A stretch of 8,110 nt of DNA, taken from positions 1-8,110 of the forward strand of contig CAJKVX010000044.1 in NCBI GenBank assembly GCA_905203455.1, given 5' to 3'. Source of the DNA: an uncultured Eubacteriales bacterium (GTDB lineage: Bacteria > Bacillota > Clostridia > Christensenellales > UBA1242). The stretch's first letter is position 1. Each line of letters opens with the position of its first letter. The notes beneath the pieces were generated by a model. It was not told the DNA's origin, did not search any database, and saw only the letters and a program-made list of their open reading frames with translations. Positions 7,095 through 8,110 of this stretch are shown here, one piece after another. The position numbers were made by a program, and so were the translations under genes.

Positions 7095-7099
7095 TTTCA

Positions 7100-7104
7100 C
7101 ACCT
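7100..7104 (-). promoter_or_regulatory. Ribosome binding site that decides the HTH gene start
   Basis: AGGTG on the minus strand is spaced 5 bases from the ATG at 7092-7094. It overlaps by one base the in-frame GTG at 7098-7100, which makes initiation at that GTG unlikely. Confidence 0.6.
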
Positions 7105-7112
7105 ATAAATTT

Positions 7113-7141
7113 ATTTTACCAAACACACAACCAAAAAACAA
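7113..7141 (-). promoter_or_regulatory. Candidate promoter of the HTH-nth-obgE operon
   Basis: On the minus strand TAAAAT (7113-7118, 5/6) is preceded by TGG, an extended-10 element. TTGTTT (7136-7141) lies 17 bases further up as a weak -35. The predicted start near 7106 would leave a leader of about 12 bases that just contains the AGGTG site. Confidence 0.55.
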
Positions 7142-7300
7142 GCATAGTTTTAAGTTTTATGTAAATTCCATGTCTAAGTTAAACAAAAACAAATTAAAAA
7201 ATAGTTTTTGCCCCACTTGTGCTTATCTTTCAAGTTTTACCAAAATTTGCAAAATTAACTGAAAAATTTAATAATATTCAAAAATTTTATCCTTTTATGG
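7119..7300. other. AT-rich intergenic region without a recognisable gene
   Basis: This stretch lies between the ABC ATPase stop codon and the HTH gene promoter. I found no open reading frame with family character, no tRNA and no known riboswitch core. There is also no GC-rich hairpin with a T-run that would serve as a clear terminator for the ATPase gene. A weak ACTTG/CAAGT stem with an 11-base loop (minus strand, about 7214-7234) is the only hairpin seen and is not compelling. The ATPase transcript may therefore run on into the HTH operon. Confidence 0.6.
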
Positions 7301-7999
7301 TTAAACTTGCAAATTAATTTTGTTTTTAACATCAATTTCTTTGTGCCTTTGCATAACTTCTTTAAGGCTTTGTTCTTCAAAAATTTTCTTGTCTTTTAAA
7401 ACAAAATAAGAACTTGTGTTCCATTCAGGTCTAACAAATCCAGTTGAGGCAATGATAACAGTTTTGGTTTTGTCTTCACAAACTTGGCTAATTAACGAAC
7501 TCAACTGGTTAATTTCATCTTGACTTTTAACATCTAAAAACAAATCATCAATCAAAACAACTTGTGGCTTTTTTAAATAACTTCTTGCAAATGCAACTTT
7601 TTGCTTTGTAACATAGTCTAACTTTTTTACTTTAATGTTTTTAACACCTTCTAACCCAAACTTTAAAAGGCATTCATCAACCGCCACCTCGTAAGGCTTT
7701 GCCATTATTGTAACTTTGCAAGCATAGTTTAAGTTAAACAAAACACTTTTGTTTTCAAAAAGAACAGGGCTTGACGGCAAAAAAGAAAACCTAACATCAC
7801 TTTTGTAATCTTTGCAAAAAATGCCATCAATTGTTCCCTGCCAATCTTTTTGAAGCCCGCACAAAATTTCAAACAGTGTGGTTTTTCCTGAGCCAATTGC
7901 ACCAAAAAGCACATAATTAAAATTTGGCTTTAAGTTTAAAACCGCATCAAAAAACAAATAATCTTGTTTGTAATAACTAAAATTAATAACAAACCTCAT
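7301..7999 (-). CDS. Degenerate ABC-type ATPase domain protein
   Basis: This is a 232-residue single nucleotide-binding domain of ABC-transporter type, with no permease beside it in the window. Walker A is intact (GAIGSGKTT, 33-41, Lys39), and the segment after it (LFEILCGLQKDWQGTIDG) has the usual ABC pattern. The later motifs are eroded. The Q-loop Gln is Ser76 (LPSSPVLF). The LSGGQ signature reads LDYVT (127-131), although the following KQKVAFARSYLKKP is ABC-like. Walker B is VVLIDD, with Asp152 in place of the catalytic Glu. The D-loop reads LDVK, and the H-loop His is Thr186 (IIASTGF). It probably binds nucleotide but may hydrolyse it poorly or not at all. It could be the inactive half of a heterodimer, a regulatory ATPase, or a decaying gene, though the frame is intact. 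A weak AGAGAAAG lies before the ATG, and a possible TACAAT -10 is at 8030-8035. Confidence 0.85.
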   Translation of the reverse strand: MRFVINFSYYKQDYLFFDAVLNLKPNFNYVLFGAIGSGKTTLFEILCGLQKDWQGTIDGIFCKDYKSDVRFSFLPSSPVLFENKSVLFNLNYACKVTIMAKPYEVAVDECLLKFGLEGVKNIKVKKLDYVTKQKVAFARSYLKKPQVVLIDDLFLDVKSQDEINQLSSLISQVCEDKTKTVIIASTGFVRPEWNTSSYFVLKDKKIFEEQSLKEVMQRHKEIDVKNKINLQV

Positions 8000-8046
8000 A
8001 AACTTTCTCTTTTCATAAAATAAAAATTTATTGTATATATTTTACT

Positions 8047-8110
8047 ATGAAAAAGAAATTTATATGCTTTGCCATTCTTATTTTAACTGCATATATCCTG
8101 CTTTATCCGG
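8047..8110 (+). CDS. Start of a divergent gene, possible secreted or membrane protein (partial)
   Basis: An open frame from the ATG at 8047 runs off the window edge after 21 codons. It begins MKKKF and continues with a hydrophobic stretch (ICFAILILTAYILLY), which resembles a signal peptide or membrane anchor. It is the only plus-strand gene and would be divergent to the ABC ATPase gene, with 47 bases between the two starts. I see no Shine-Dalgarno site. A TATATT hexamer at 8036-8041 is too close for an ordinary leader, so the true start could lie further on. The function cannot be judged from this fragment. Confidence 0.5.
   Translation, partial: MKKKFICFAILILTAYILLYP

Noticed and set aside
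7200..7245. Possible riboswitch or small RNA around GCACAAGTGGGGC (minus strand)
   Set aside because: It was compared by eye with preQ1, GEMM (c-di-GMP) and THF riboswitch cores and matches none. The only stem is 5 bp.
72..7999. All eight complete genes stop with TAA, which could hint at TGA recoding
   Set aside because: Trp is encoded by TGG and every gene gives full-length family-like proteins under the standard bacterial code. Low GC explains the TAA preference.

Overview
This is a low-GC, Lys/Asn/Ile-rich bacterial chromosomal window. It most likely comes from an uncultured gut-type member of the Bacillota (Clostridia or a relative). The evidence is a T-box-controlled pheST operon, Shine-Dalgarno sites of the AGGAG type, near-perfect sigma-A promoters, and the neighbourhood of obgE and yhbY. 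That taxonomic reading is an inference; no rRNA or other marker is present. Eight complete genes all lie on the minus strand and all end in TAA. Only the last 64 bases hold the start of a divergent plus-strand gene.

Reading in the direction of transcription (right to left), a small ABC-type ATPase gene with badly eroded catalytic motifs (7301-7999) comes first, followed by about 200 bases with no gene. Next is a likely operon of a stand-alone PucR-type helix-turn-helix protein, endonuclease III (nth) and the ribosome-assembly GTPase Obg (obgE), at 4742-7094. A second short unit follows behind a strong predicted promoter: an unrecognised 183-residue protein overlapping yhbY, which encodes a CRM-domain ribosome-associated RNA-binding protein (3773-4601). 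The last unit is pheS-pheT, the two subunits of phenylalanyl-tRNA synthetase. It is driven by a consensus promoter 5 bases past the yhbY stop, controlled by a complete T-box riboswitch with a TTC (Phe) specifier, and closed by an intrinsic terminator at 17-49.

Functionally the window is mainly translation and ribosome biogenesis (PheRS, Obg, YhbY) plus base-excision repair (Nth). I see no mobile element, CRISPR array, tRNA or rRNA gene, or defence island. The least explained items are the 183-residue orphan between obgE and yhbY, the degenerate ABC ATPase, and the sensor-less PucR-type regulator overlapping nth. I found no convincing new multi-gene system.
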